NCBI GenBank assembly: GCA_003216435.1 | Contig: QCIW01000001.1 | Coordinates: 1 to 64,000, forward strand | Direction of reading: 5' to 3' | DNA length: 64,000 bases | Source of the DNA: Prochlorococcus sp. AG-402-N21 | Lineage (GTDB): Bacteria; Cyanobacteriota; Cyanobacteriia; PCC-6307; Cyanobiaceae | Shown here: positions 20,436 to 30,643 of the stretch, in pieces | Layout: every line of letters starts with the position of its first letter | How positions within the stretch are numbered: the stretch's first letter is position 1 | Notes under the pieces: model-generated | The model's input: only the letters and a program-made list of their open reading frames with translations | Told to the model about the DNA's origin: nothing | Databases searched by the model: none | Program-made: the position numbers and the translations under genes

Positions 20436-21578
20436 TTGGCTGCCAGGGAACTACAACAAAAAAAAGAATTAAAGCTTTTGCTTCTAGCTGGAAAGAACCA
20501 CCTTTCTAGAGGGGATTTGAGAAATTTAATAAAATACCTTAAGGCTGATGAAATTGGATTTAGAGTAAGTCTGCAAGTTTCCGACCCCAGAGATAATCCA
20601 GAAATACTCGAACTACATAGAATAATTGCCATTCCTGCTTTAATAAAACTATCCCCTTCGCCCAAGCAAATTTTTGTAGGGAGCAAGATTTCTGAGCAAC
20701 TAAGAAGCTGGGTACCTCGCTGGCAAGAAGAAGGCTTCGTCAATACATTAGAACTAAACCTAGAGACAGTTGAACTTGATGCCAATAGTCGAACTCAAAA
20801 AGAACTTAGACTGGAAGATGAACTTTTATTTTTGAGGCAAGAAAACGAAAACCTAACTGATCGAATCCAATCTCAAGAACGACTATTGCGAATGGTAGCT
20901 CATGAGTTAAGGACACCATTAACTGCAGCAGGTTTAGCCGCACAAAGTCAAAAGCTAGGTCAAATAAGTATAAAAAAGTTTCAAGACGTTTTAAAAAGAC
21001 GTTTAGAAGAAATCGAGTTACTTTCCAGAGACTTACTTGAAGTTGGGGGAATCAGATGGGAAGCCTTATTCAATCCCCAAAAAATAAGTTTGGCCAATAT
21101 TTCTGCAGAAGTAATTTTGGAATTAGAAAAGCTTTGGCTTAATAGAAAAATAGGGATAAATACTGATATACCAAGTGATTTGCCTTATGTTTTTGCAGAT
21201 CAAAGAAGAATTAGTCAAGTTTTATTGAACTTAATAGAAAATGCACTCAAATATTCAGAAGATGGAGGGAAAATTTCTATAACAATGATTCATCGAACAG
21301 ATCAATGGATCGAAATAAGCGTTTGTGACAATGGTCCTGGTATTCCTCAAGAAGAGCAAAATCGTATTTTTTTAGATCGAGTCCGCCTACCTCAAACCTC
21401 TGATAGGACTTCTGGATTTGGGGTTGGTCTTTCTGTCTGCAGAAGAATAGTGGAGGTACATGGCGGGAGAATTTGGGTGGTCTCAGAATCAAACAAAGGA
21501 GCTTGCTTTTTCTTCACTTTGCCAACTTGGCAAGGCTCAGAGAAGACAGAAGGAACCTTGACGAGTGGTGAGGTTTGA
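20436..21578 (+). CDS. sasA: Circadian clock sensor histidine kinase SasA
   Basis: SasA reads KaiC state and passes phosphate to RpaA, driving daily gene expression. The protein (380 residues from a TTG start) has a KaiB-like thioredoxin-fold domain at residues 10-110 with [18 protein letters not shown] coiled segment follows, then the HisKA box with His156 in [13 protein letters not shown]. The ATPase part has [10 protein letters not shown] (N box), CDNGPGIP (G1) and [11 protein letters not shown] (G2). The N-terminal KaiB-like domain separates it from ordinary histidine kinases. The C-terminal 15 residues are polar. An inverted repeat lies immediately upstream. Confidence 0.95.
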   Translation: MAARELQQKKELKLLLLAGKNHLSRGDLRNLIKYLKADEIGFRVSLQVSDPRDNPEILELHRIIAIPALIKLSPSPKQIFVGSKISEQLRSWVPRWQEEGFVNTLELNLETVELDANSRTQKELRLEDELLFLRQENENLTDRIQSQERLLRMVAHELRTPLTAAGLAAQSQKLGQISIKKFQDVLKRRLEEIELLSRDLLEVGGIRWEALFNPQKISLANISAEVILELEKLWLNRKIGINTDIPSDLPYVFADQRRISQVLLNLIENALKYSEDGGKISITMIHRTDQWIEISVCDNGPGIPQEEQNRIFLDRVRLPQTSDRTSGFGVGLSVCRRIVEVHGGRIWVVSESNKGACFFFTLPTWQGSEKTEGTLTSGEV

Positions 21579-21631
21579 CCGTAGTTTCCGAATGTGATCT
21601 TTGTCACAGGTAGATTAAGGTCACAACTCTT

Positions 21632-22185
<554 letters not shown>

Positions 22186-23340
22186 ATGGCTTACTCAGAA
22201 ATAAAAGTAGTCGCAGGGGGACTTGCTCATATACCAATCATTATTGGAGTTTTTTGGTTCATTCAAAAGAAAATCCAATATGGGGGCAAATCTGCATTAT
22301 CAGAAACCTTTTCTAATCAGAGCAATACTTCCAATCCAGCCAAAGTAGCTACATCAGTAAAACCTGTTGCTGCTAATGCACCTGCTGGAATCCCATCAAC
22401 ACCAAAAGCAGCCTCGAAGCCAGCTCCTAAACCTATTGCAAAAAAACCTCATTCGGATGTACCTATAAATACTTACAAACCAAAAGCTCCATTCCTAGGA
22501 CAAGTTACTGAAAATTACTCTGTTCTTAAGGATGGAGCACTAGGTACTGTTCAGCACATAACATTTGACCTTGCGGGAGGAGACCCATTCCTCAAATATG
22601 TAGAAGGACAAAGTATTGGAATAATCCCTGCTGGAGAAGACGCCAAAGGCAAGCCTCATAAGCCAAGGCTATATTCAATAGCAAGTACAAGGCATGGAGA
22701 TGATTACAAAGGCAATACAGTTTCTCTATGCGTGCGACAACTTCAATATGAGAAAGATGGGGAAACCATAAATGGCGTTTGTTCTACTTATTTATGTAAC
22801 CTATCCAAAGGAGATAAGGTCAAAATTAGTGGCCCAGTAGGGAAAGAAATGCTTCTTCCTGAAGAAGAGGATTCAAATATAATTATGTTCGCGACTGGTA
22901 CTGGGATTGCACCTATGAGGGCATATCTTAGAAGAATGTTCGAGCCTAATGAGAGAGAAAAGAACAATTGGAATTTCAAAGGTAAAGCTTGGTTATTTAT
23001 GGGGGCTCCAAAATCAGCAAATCTTTTATATGACGATGATTTTGAGCACTATAAAAAACAGTTCCCCGAAAATCTAATCTATACAAAAGCAATAAGTCGC
23101 GAACAACAAAACACTAAAGGAGGAAGAATGTATATACAAGATAGGGTTTTAGAACATTCCGAAGAAATATTTAATATGATTGAAGATCCAAAAACTCATA
23201 TTTATTTGTGCGGTCTAAAAGGCATGGAACCTGGAATTGATGAAGCAATGACAACAGCTGCTGCTGCAAAAGGTCTTAATTGGTCTGAGCTTAGACCTCA
23301 ATTAAGAAAAGCGGGTAGATGGCATGCTGAAACTTACTAA
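22186..23340 (+). CDS. petH: Ferredoxin-NADP(+) reductase with N-terminal membrane segment
   Basis: PetH transfers electrons from ferredoxin to NADP+ at the end of photosynthetic electron flow. The FAD part has RLYSIASTRHGDD and VCSTYLCNL. The NADP part has FATGTGIAPMRAYLRRMF and the C-terminal GRWHAETY, whose last Tyr stacks on the flavin. In phycobilisome-bearing cyanobacteria a CpcD-like linker domain comes first. Here the first 90 residues are instead a hydrophobic span (VAGGLAHIPIIIGVFWFI) and an Ala/Pro/Lys-rich linker. This fits an organism without phycobilisomes and suggests membrane anchoring. Length is 384 residues. Confidence 0.97.
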   Translation: MAYSEIKVVAGGLAHIPIIIGVFWFIQKKIQYGGKSALSETFSNQSNTSNPAKVATSVKPVAANAPAGIPSTPKAASKPAPKPIAKKPHSDVPINTYKPKAPFLGQVTENYSVLKDGALGTVQHITFDLAGGDPFLKYVEGQSIGIIPAGEDAKGKPHKPRLYSIASTRHGDDYKGNTVSLCVRQLQYEKDGETINGVCSTYLCNLSKGDKVKISGPVGKEMLLPEEEDSNIIMFATGTGIAPMRAYLRRMFEPNEREKNNWNFKGKAWLFMGAPKSANLLYDDDFEHYKKQFPENLIYTKAISREQQNTKGGRMYIQDRVLEHSEEIFNMIEDPKTHIYLCGLKGMEPGIDEAMTTAAAAKGLNWSELRPQLRKAGRWHAETY

Positions 23341-23433
23341 TTAATTTTGGGCATCCCAGAATAAAACATAGATATATCCTGAATTGCTATTTGAATTACT
23401 AGCAAGCAATATCATCGGCTTAAGGAGTTATCA

Positions 23434-24957
23434 ATGAAGATGCCGATCACAAATCCCTTAAGAGTAGATCTACGTCAAGAGCGTGTTATATCTCCACAAT
23501 GTCTAGTTATATTTGGAGCAAGTGGAGATCTAACTCATAGAAAGCTTGTCCCAGCTCTTTTTGAACTATATAAGCAACGTAGGTTGCCAAGTGAATTTGC
23601 TTTACTTGGATGTGCTCGTAGACCTTGGTCTGATGAAGAATTTCGTACAAAAATGTCAGCTGCGCTAGCTGAAAAAATCAAAGAAAACCCTATTGAATGG
23701 GAAGAATTCTCTTCCAATCTTTTCTATGAACCTGTTGATCTTCAATGTCCTGATCATGTTGTGCGTCTTGGGAAAAGGCTAGATGAAATTGATCGTTTAA
23801 AGGCAACTCACGGAAACCGCACTTTTTATCTTTCTGTTTCACCAAAATTTTATGGATCTGGTTGCAAATCACTTGCTTCGGCTGGACTATTAAATGATCC
23901 AAAACGAAGTCGAATTGTTATTGAGAAACCATTTGGTCGCGACTACACCAGCGCGCAAGCACTCAATCAATTAGTCCAAGGTTGCTGCCAAGAAAACCAG
24001 GTTTATAGGATTGATCATTACCTTGGGAAAGAAACAGTGCAAAATATTCTCGTCCTCAGATTTGCTAATACAATTTTCGAACCAATTTGGAATCGGAATT
24101 ACATATCAAGCGTGCAAATCACCAGTTCAGAAACAGTAGGTGTCGAAGATAGAGCGGGCTATTACGAAAGCTCTGGAGCCTTAAGAGACATGGTTCAAAA
24201 TCATATGACGCAAATGCTTGCTCTAACGGCAATGGAGCCTCCTGGACATTTTGACCCAGAAGCAATTCGCAATGAAAAAGCAAAAGTTCTTCAAGCTGCT
24301 CACCTTGCAGATGAAATAGAACCATGGAACTGCTGTGTCCGCGGACAATATGCGAAAGGAGGCAGTATTAACAATCCTTTAAATGGTTACAGAGATGAAC
24401 CTGGAGTAGATCCTACAAGTACAACCGAAACGTACGTTGCGACTAAACTCTTTATAAACAATTGGCGCTGGCAAGGTGTTCCTTTCTTCATTAGGACTGG
24501 AAAGAGACTTGCAAAAAGACTCAGCGAGATAGTTCTCACATTTAGAGAAGCACCTGTACATCTTTTTGATTCCGCTGGTGGGACTCCAACTTCTAATCAA
24601 TTAATTTTACGAATCCAACCTGATGAAGGAGCGGAATTTCGATTTGAAGTTAAATCACCGGGATCTGGAATGCGAAGTCGCCCAGTAGAAATGGAATTCT
24701 CTTATGACGAATCCTTTGGAGAACCTTCTGACGAAGGATATGTGAGACTTTTAGCTGATGCCATGTTGGGAGATCCAACTCTTTTTACCAGAAGCGACGA
24801 AGTAGAAGCCGCCTGGAGACTTTATACACCTTTATTGGAATTAATAGAAGATGTCCCATGGCAACTTCCAATTTATCCATATGAATCTAGAACTTGGGGT
24901 CCAGCAGAAGCAGATGCACTACTTGCTAAAAACAGTCTCTTATGGAGACGACCTTAA
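23434..24957 (+). CDS. zwf: Glucose-6-phosphate 1-dehydrogenase
   Basis: Zwf catalyses the first step of the oxidative pentose-phosphate pathway, the main night-time NADPH source. It has 507 residues, the NADP-binding motif IFGASGDLTHRKLVPALF and the active-site signature RIDHYLGKETVQN. The start ATG at 23434 follows an AAGGAGTTAT-like ribosome site. It is directly followed by opcA (31 bp), the allosteric partner, so the two are one unit. Confidence 0.98.
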   Translation: MKMPITNPLRVDLRQERVISPQCLVIFGASGDLTHRKLVPALFELYKQRRLPSEFALLGCARRPWSDEEFRTKMSAALAEKIKENPIEWEEFSSNLFYEPVDLQCPDHVVRLGKRLDEIDRLKATHGNRTFYLSVSPKFYGSGCKSLASAGLLNDPKRSRIVIEKPFGRDYTSAQALNQLVQGCCQENQVYRIDHYLGKETVQNILVLRFANTIFEPIWNRNYISSVQITSSETVGVEDRAGYYESSGALRDMVQNHMTQMLALTAMEPPGHFDPEAIRNEKAKVLQAAHLADEIEPWNCCVRGQYAKGGSINNPLNGYRDEPGVDPTSTTETYVATKLFINNWRWQGVPFFIRTGKRLAKRLSEIVLTFREAPVHLFDSAGGTPTSNQLILRIQPDEGAEFRFEVKSPGSGMRSRPVEMEFSYDESFGEPSDEGYVRLLADAMLGDPTLFTRSDEVEAAWRLYTPLLELIEDVPWQLPIYPYESRTWGPAEADALLAKNSLLWRRP

Positions 24958-24988
24958 TCAAAACCACCAAATATAAATTCCTATAGCC

Positions 24989-26296
24989 ATGTCCCCTCAA
25001 TTAACAGTACAAACACCTCTCCAACTTCCGCCCTCTGAAATTCCAAGTTATCTTGACCAACTTTGGTCTCATGATAAAAGTGGGAACAAAGGGGCTAATA
25101 CTTTTTCATTACTTATCTGGCAACCTGCATGGATCGAGCAAAAACTTGTAAGAAATGGGACTATCAAAGGTCCTATCATTGGAAATCAACGCGAAGAAAT
25201 AATCGGAGCTGCAAGAAAAACTATTCTAGAAAACAAGCTTCCTCACAGCACTCCTCCATTAGATCAAAGTGTTTATAGCTCTTTACCTAGTAACAAAATC
25301 CTTGAAAAATTTGAAGACTTAAGAGGGCAACATGTCGACACAGCTATTAGTGGATTACAACCAAGGCGTTTAATTACCCTTGCACCAACAATTGAAGAAG
25401 GTAATAAACTTGAGACACTTGTTGCAGCTTATTGTCCACTTCCAGAAGAAGGAGGTGGTAATTCAGCTTGTGGTGATGTTGTTGTTATGCGTGGCGATCT
25501 AATATCTCTGAAAAGTAGTCTAGATATTCTAGAAGAATTAGTACCTGAAGATCTTCCTTCTTGGCTCTGGTGGAATGGAAGCCTAGATGAAGCTCCTGAC
25601 TTACTTGAAAAACTTGCCTTACCAAATCGTAGATTAGTTATTGATACTGCACTAGGTAAGCCTCTCAGATGTCTTGAATTACTTCAAGAAAAATTAGAAG
25701 CTCAAGAAGCTGTAAACGATTTGAATTGGTTGCGACTAAGAGTTTGGAGAGAAACATTAGCAATGGTATTTGATCCTCCACATCGAAGAAATTCGCTAGC
25801 TAATGTTGTCAATATAGATATTGATATAGAAGGAAAGCATCCCGTTCAAGGACTTCTTTTAGCAGCTTGGATCGCAGATAGATTGGGTTGGAAATTGAAA
25901 AATACTACTAGCAAAAAAAATAAACTTATAGAAGCAAAATTCACTCGTACAGATGGCCAAATTGTAACTTTAAGGGTCATGCCATTACCCGTAGGCAACC
26001 CAAGTATTCATCCAGGACAAATAGTAGGACTAAGATTAATTTGCAAACCTGAGAAACAGAAAGAGAATGACATTTGCGTGATACTTGCCTCCGAATCCGG
26101 AGAATGCATGCGTCTTGAGGCAGGTGGGATGGCAAGCATGGAGCTTATTGAACAAGTAGTCCCTAGCCAAATCAACTCGGTTGAGATGGATATAGCTCGT
26201 CTATTGGCCAGTAGTCGAGGTAGCTCAAGTCCTCTACTTGCTGCTGCCACACCAATAGCTTATAAAATACTTAGTTTATTCGAAGGTCCAAAATAG
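24989..26296 (+). CDS. opcA: Glucose-6-phosphate dehydrogenase assembly protein OpcA
   Basis: OpcA binds Zwf and activates it under oxidised (thioredoxin-controlled) conditions in cyanobacteria. The 435-residue protein matches the family in length. It shows the LPSWLWWNGSLDEAPDL block and the WLRLRVWRETLAMVFDPPHR motif. Several cysteines (for example YCPLPEEGGGNSACGD) may be the redox-sensitive ones, but that is inference. It lies between zwf and cobB with short spacers on the same strand. Confidence 0.95.
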   Translation: MSPQLTVQTPLQLPPSEIPSYLDQLWSHDKSGNKGANTFSLLIWQPAWIEQKLVRNGTIKGPIIGNQREEIIGAARKTILENKLPHSTPPLDQSVYSSLPSNKILEKFEDLRGQHVDTAISGLQPRRLITLAPTIEEGNKLETLVAAYCPLPEEGGGNSACGDVVVMRGDLISLKSSLDILEELVPEDLPSWLWWNGSLDEAPDLLEKLALPNRRLVIDTALGKPLRCLELLQEKLEAQEAVNDLNWLRLRVWRETLAMVFDPPHRRNSLANVVNIDIDIEGKHPVQGLLLAAWIADRLGWKLKNTTSKKNKLIEAKFTRTDGQIVTLRVMPLPVGNPSIHPGQIVGLRLICKPEKQKENDICVILASESGECMRLEAGGMASMELIEQVVPSQINSVEMDIARLLASSRGSSSPLLAAATPIAYKILSLFEGPK

Positions 26297-26303
26297 ACCT
26301 TAT

Positions 26304-27719
26304 ATGGCCTGTATTATTGCCGCCCCGTCAAGCAGCAGTGGAAAAACACTCTTAAGCGTTATTCTTTCAGCCTGGGCAAAAAACAATCAGCTCAATTTGC
26401 AACCTTTTAAAATTGGTCCTGATTACTTAGACTCGCAACTACTTACCTCTGTATCACAAAGGTTCTGTAGAAATTTAGATCTAATCCTCTGCAAAGAAAA
26501 ATGGATTAACGAAACATTTTATAAATATGGAGGATTAGCAGATTTAACTTTAATTGAAGGGGTTATGGGCTTATTCGATGGTATTGGCTCCACAAGTAAA
26601 GGGAGTACTGCAGACATAGCAAAACAACTCCAACTTCCAATAGTTTTAACCATTAATGCGCGAGGACAAGCTGCTTCATTAGGTCCATTAGTCAAAGGGT
26701 TTCGCGATCAAGATCCCTCTTTAGAAATTGCAGGAGTAGTTCTTAATCACGTCAATACAGAACGACATAAACTCTTATTGAAAGAAGTCTTAAATTCAAT
26801 AGACGTTAATTTTCTAGGCTCTCTCCCAACAAGAAATGAACTAAAATTACCTAGTAGACATCTTGGTCTTATTCCAGCACAGGAAATTGAGAATCTAGAA
26901 GAACGAATTGGATCATGGCAGCAAATCGCAAACGATAACTTAGATATCTCAATGTTCCGAAAACTACTAAAAGCACCTCAAAGAATTGAAACCTCTATAG
27001 ATCTCACTAAAATCACCAACCATGAGAATGTATCATTTTTAAAGGAATATCCAGTAGCAATAGCAGAAGATAAGGCCTTTCATTTTCGCTATCCAGAAAC
27101 CAAAGAATGCCTAGAAGCCTTAGGGATGCCAACAATAAGTTGGCAAGCTATAGAAAATGAGCCAATACCTAAAGAAGCAAAAGGGTTGATAATTCCAGGA
27201 GGTTTTCCCGAACAATTTGCAGAACAACTCAGTCAATGTTCAAAAAGCATAAATTCAATCAAAGACTTCTATGGAAAATTCCCAATCTATGCCGAATGTG
27301 GTGGAATGTTAATTCTAGGAAAATCATTAACTGATCTAGACGGAAAAGCACACTCAATGACTGGATTACTTCCCTTTAATGCAAGAAAAGGACAACTAAA
27401 AGTTGGATATAGAAAATTGGAAGGATTAACAAATAGTCTTATTTTACGGGAAAAAGACATCCTCTATGGACACGAATTTCATTATTGGGAAACATATCCT
27501 CTTAAGGAAAGAGTCCCTAAACTCGCAATGGCCATTTCGGGGAATAATGCTAATAATTTCACTCATCCTTGGGAGATAAAAGGATGGAATCTGCCTCCAA
27601 GGAAAGAAGGTTGGTGCAACAATCTTCTTCATGCAAGTTGGATTCATCTTCATTGGCCAACGGCAACAAACGTCCCAAAGGCTTGGCTCAGCGCCGTTAT
27701 AAATACAAGTAATAATTAG
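26304..27719 (+). CDS. cobB: Cobyrinate a,c-diamide synthase
   Basis: The enzyme amidates side chains a and c of cobyrinic acid in B12 (pseudocobalamin) synthesis, using glutamine and ATP. The 471-residue protein has the P-loop IAAPSSSSGKTLLSVI, the IGPDYLDSQ and EGVMGLFDGI blocks and a C-terminal class-I glutaminase domain with the nucleophile in YAECGGMLILG. The catalytic histidine is probably in the SWIHLHW segment. It begins 7 bp after opcA and is likely co-transcribed. Confidence 0.96.
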   Translation: MACIIAAPSSSSGKTLLSVILSAWAKNNQLNLQPFKIGPDYLDSQLLTSVSQRFCRNLDLILCKEKWINETFYKYGGLADLTLIEGVMGLFDGIGSTSKGSTADIAKQLQLPIVLTINARGQAASLGPLVKGFRDQDPSLEIAGVVLNHVNTERHKLLLKEVLNSIDVNFLGSLPTRNELKLPSRHLGLIPAQEIENLEERIGSWQQIANDNLDISMFRKLLKAPQRIETSIDLTKITNHENVSFLKEYPVAIAEDKAFHFRYPETKECLEALGMPTISWQAIENEPIPKEAKGLIIPGGFPEQFAEQLSQCSKSINSIKDFYGKFPIYAECGGMLILGKSLTDLDGKAHSMTGLLPFNARKGQLKVGYRKLEGLTNSLILREKDILYGHEFHYWETYPLKERVPKLAMAISGNNANNFTHPWEIKGWNLPPRKEGWCNNLLHASWIHLHWPTATNVPKAWLSAVINTSNN

Positions 27720-27751
27720 GAAAGGGTTTTATATTTCAACAAAAAACGAAT

Positions 27752-29215
27752 TTAACAGGAGGTATTAAATTGGTTTTCCCAAAAGTCCCGAACTGAAGAC
27801 TGAAGAGAGTCTCCGACCAACCAAACCTGATCACTTGCTCGACTTACCGCAACATAAACCAACTGTTTTCTTAAAAATAAGTCTTTAGGCCAAAAAACAT
27901 CAGAAGCAACAAAAACATTTTGGAAAGTACTCCCCTGGCTTCTATGAACAGTCAGGACTGAGGCAGGTCCTACTGAAGCGAACCCATCTCTTATCTGAAA
28001 AAACGTACGCCAAAAATATTTCGCCTCTTTCTTCTCAGATTCTTTTGCCATACTGCTTAGTTTTTTCAAAATATGATCAAGATTCTGCCTAGATTTGCTA
28101 CCTAAACTTGGCAAAAGCCTAAGAGAATAAGAATTATTTAAACATCTTACTTTTGCAACCAATGTTTCGATAAGACAACTCGTATGAACGTGCTCTTCAA
28201 GTCCAAAACAAGAAAGATCACAATCCTCAGTAGCAATATCATCAACAATCATTTCTCTGTTAGATCCAATCAGCATATCTGGCATCTCAAACGTATCTAC
28301 GACATCAGTCGATGCTGCAGACATTATTGCTCTTCTAGCAATTAAAACCTCTCCTGGTAGAACTGGTAATTGATCTGCCATTTCGCCATGAATTGCACGT
28401 CTAGCATGAGGGACTAATCTTTCTAGAACTTTATTGGTATAACAAAGAATTCTTGCTTGATCTGGATTGTCATTATTTGATGCAGACTTTAAAGAAGATT
28501 TAGCTTCATCAAGCCAACTACTCTTATTCAAACTTGCAACTAATCCTGTTGTGGTTTTAAAGGTTGGTGCACAGGGAGGAATAATACAAGGCATTGTCCC
28601 ATCTCTAATAGAACTTGCTAATTTCAAGATAGGTCCTTGATGACGAACAACTTCAGTTAAATGTGCTGAAATTACACGATTCATGGAGAAGACCGAACTT
28701 TGAACTTCTCCTACGGGAGGAAGTTGAGCGGGGTCCCCTACAAAGACAAGACGTGTCTTAGATAACGACGCACATTTAAGCACTATTTCCAAAAGCTTAG
28801 TATCTATCATCGATGACTCGTCTATTACAACCAGAGCCAAATCATCTAAGGATTTAGCTGTCTGATCTGTTTCCTCACAAATCTCTAGATCTCCTTTCCT
28901 TTTTAGTTTCAAACGCAACAATCTATGGATAGTCGATGGATACCAAGTGGGTTTAAGCCCTTCCCCCTCTAAAGCCTTTCGTAAAACCCCTACAGCTTTA
29001 TGAGTAGGTGCTGCAACAGTCCAACAAAGTTTTTTAGCTTCAACCAATTTTAGGAACTTCATTGCCAGAAAAGTTTTACCACTCCCAGCAAAGCCGCTTA
29101 GGAGGAATGGTTCGCTATCTGCTGATTTCTCCATCCATAAATTAAATTTTTCTATTGATTGGCTTTGGTCACGAGTTAATTCTGTTAGGAACTCGATGCT
29201 TGGTGTTTTTATCAC
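27752..29215 (-). CDS. RecD/Dda-like superfamily 1 DNA helicase
   Basis: The 487-residue protein is an SF1B helicase. Motif I is SGFAGSGKTFLAMKFL. The Walker B-like motif II is LVVIDESSMIDTKLLEI, motif III is LVFVGDPAQLPPVGE and the C-terminal UvrD_C_2 block is VLTVHRSQGSTFQNVFVA. It is shorter than RecD2 and closer in size to phage T4 Dda. Its start overlaps the end of the PAP2-like gene by 4 bp. No RecB or RecC is nearby, so it is probably a stand-alone helicase. The exact repair or replication role is unknown. Confidence 0.9.
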   Translation of the reverse strand: MIKTPSIEFLTELTRDQSQSIEKFNLWMEKSADSEPFLLSGFAGSGKTFLAMKFLKLVEAKKLCWTVAAPTHKAVGVLRKALEGEGLKPTWYPSTIHRLLRLKLKRKGDLEICEETDQTAKSLDDLALVVIDESSMIDTKLLEIVLKCASLSKTRLVFVGDPAQLPPVGEVQSSVFSMNRVISAHLTEVVRHQGPILKLASSIRDGTMPCIIPPCAPTFKTTTGLVASLNKSSWLDEAKSSLKSASNNDNPDQARILCYTNKVLERLVPHARRAIHGEMADQLPVLPGEVLIARRAIMSAASTDVVDTFEMPDMLIGSNREMIVDDIATEDCDLSCFGLEEHVHTSCLIETLVAKVRCLNNSYSLRLLPSLGSKSRQNLDHILKKLSSMAKESEKKEAKYFWRTFFQIRDGFASVGPASVLTVHRSQGSTFQNVFVASDVFWPKDLFLRKQLVYVAVSRASDQVWLVGDSLQSSVRDFWENQFNTSC

Positions 29216-29703
29216 CCCAAAATATGATTAATAGTTTGAAGAAAATGTATTGGCGAACCTACAAATACAATGCCTGGCAATGTAATAGCTGGCCCCAAAA
29301 TGCTACCCACTATCACCTCAGTTCGAGTGTGTCCAAGGTTTTCCTTTAACAAGGTTAACGAATTACTCTCTGTCAATTGATTTACCTTTGCCGCAGTTAA
29401 ACCCGCTGATCTCCTAACACCACTAGCGTCATACATAACAATAAAAGCAATAGCTACAGCCATGGCAAAAACAGGGTCATCGAAGCCCAGTTGAAGGCCT
29501 ACTCCTGATGCCGTTCCAGCAACTAAAGCAGAGTGACTCGAAGGCATACCACCCGTTTCAAAAAGAACAGCAGGTCGCCATTTACCATTTTGAATTAATT
29601 CAAAAATTAACTTGGAAAGCTGTGCCAATCCACAGGATATGAGGCCCCAGGTTAAAACTGCATTATCAAAAATATCTAAAAATGTCATTTCCGAAAAATT
29701 CAT
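29212..29703 (-). CDS. Divergent PAP2-family (DUF212) membrane protein
   Basis: The 163-residue membrane protein carries the divergent acid-phosphatase motif [13 protein letters not shown] and the block [16 protein letters not shown] of the DUF212 family. Four to five hydrophobic segments are visible. Members occur in plants and cyanobacteria and are thought to act on phospholipid or prenyl phosphates; no substrate is proven. It overlaps both neighbours by 4 bp (ATGA-type junctions), so crtE, this gene and the helicase are translationally coupled. Adjacency to crtE makes prenyl diphosphate a reasonable guess. Confidence 0.88.
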   Translation of the reverse strand: MNFSEMTFLDIFDNAVLTWGLISCGLAQLSKLIFELIQNGKWRPAVLFETGGMPSSHSALVAGTASGVGLQLGFDDPVFAMAVAIAFIVMYDASGVRRSAGLTAAKVNQLTESNSLTLLKENLGHTRTEVIVGSILGPAITLPGIVFVGSPIHFLQTINHILG

Positions 29704-30602
29704 CTATCCCGATTAGTTATGTAATCTGCCAAAGCCAAAAGTGGCTCAGAGTTTTCTTTCCATGGATCAAGTGCTCGTTTTGCCTTATCAACAAGCTTGT
29801 TAGCTCTATCTCTAGACTCCTCTAAGCCTAATAATTTTGGATAAGTAGTCTTGTCTGCAATTAAATCCTTACCTGCTGTTTTACCTAAGACTTCACTACT
29901 GGAAGTTACGTCAAGAATATCGTCGATAATCTGAAAGGCCAATCCAATTCCCTTTGCATAAACATTTAGTGCCTGAAGAAGATCTTGATTCGCTCCTCCA
30001 ATGAGTGCCCCACAGGTAACGCATGCCTTCAATAAAGCCCCTGTTTTATGAAGATGGATATATTCCAAAGTATCAAGATCAACTGCTTTACCTTCACTCT
30101 CTAAATCTACAACCTGCCCGCCAACTAAACCTGGTGCTCCAGCAACTAAAGAAAGCTCTCCGACTACCTTTAAAAGCCGCTCAGGAGGAACCCCTTTAGT
30201 ACGTATTGCCACCATCTCAAAAGCTCTAGTTAGCAATGCATCACCTGCAAGAATGGCTATTGCATCTCCGTAAACCTTGTGATTAGTAGGCCTACCTCGA
30301 CGAAGATCATCATTATCCATTGAAGGAAGATCATCATGGATGAGTGACATGGTATGAATCATCTCTAAAGCGACAGATGTCGGAATGGCTTTTTCCAAGT
30401 CGCCTCCAGCAAGTTCACAAGCTGCTAAACAGAGAATCGGCCTAAGCCTCTTCCCCCCAGCAAGAAGGGAATATCGCATTGAACTCCTTAAGAGCTCAGG
30501 TCTTTCCGGCCCGAGAGAATCATCTAAAGCAGTTTCAATAAGATTTTTTGACTTCTTCAAATATTCAGAAAAGTCAAAGGAAGAAATGACCACTTCAGAC
30601 AT
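29700..30602 (-). CDS. crtE: Geranylgeranyl diphosphate synthase
   Basis: The enzyme makes C20 geranylgeranyl diphosphate, precursor of carotenoids, the chlorophyll phytyl tail and quinones. Of its 300 residues the first Asp-rich motif is [17 protein letters not shown], with small residues upstream as in bacterial GGPP/FPP synthases. The second is [11 protein letters not shown]. Product length cannot be fixed by eye, but pigment demand in cyanobacteria favours GGPP. The gene lies 41 bp downstream of folD on the same strand. Confidence 0.94.
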   Translation of the reverse strand: MSEVVISSFDFSEYLKKSKNLIETALDDSLGPERPELLRSSMRYSLLAGGKRLRPILCLAACELAGGDLEKAIPTSVALEMIHTMSLIHDDLPSMDNDDLRRGRPTNHKVYGDAIAILAGDALLTRAFEMVAIRTKGVPPERLLKVVGELSLVAGAPGLVGGQVVDLESEGKAVDLDTLEYIHLHKTGALLKACVTCGALIGGANQDLLQALNVYAKGIGLAFQIIDDILDVTSSSEVLGKTAGKDLIADKTTYPKLLGLEESRDRANKLVDKAKRALDPWKENSEPLLALADYITNRDR

Positions 30603-30643
30603 ATAAGAAATCTATTCTAAGAATTCTCTCAGGAGTGAGCACT

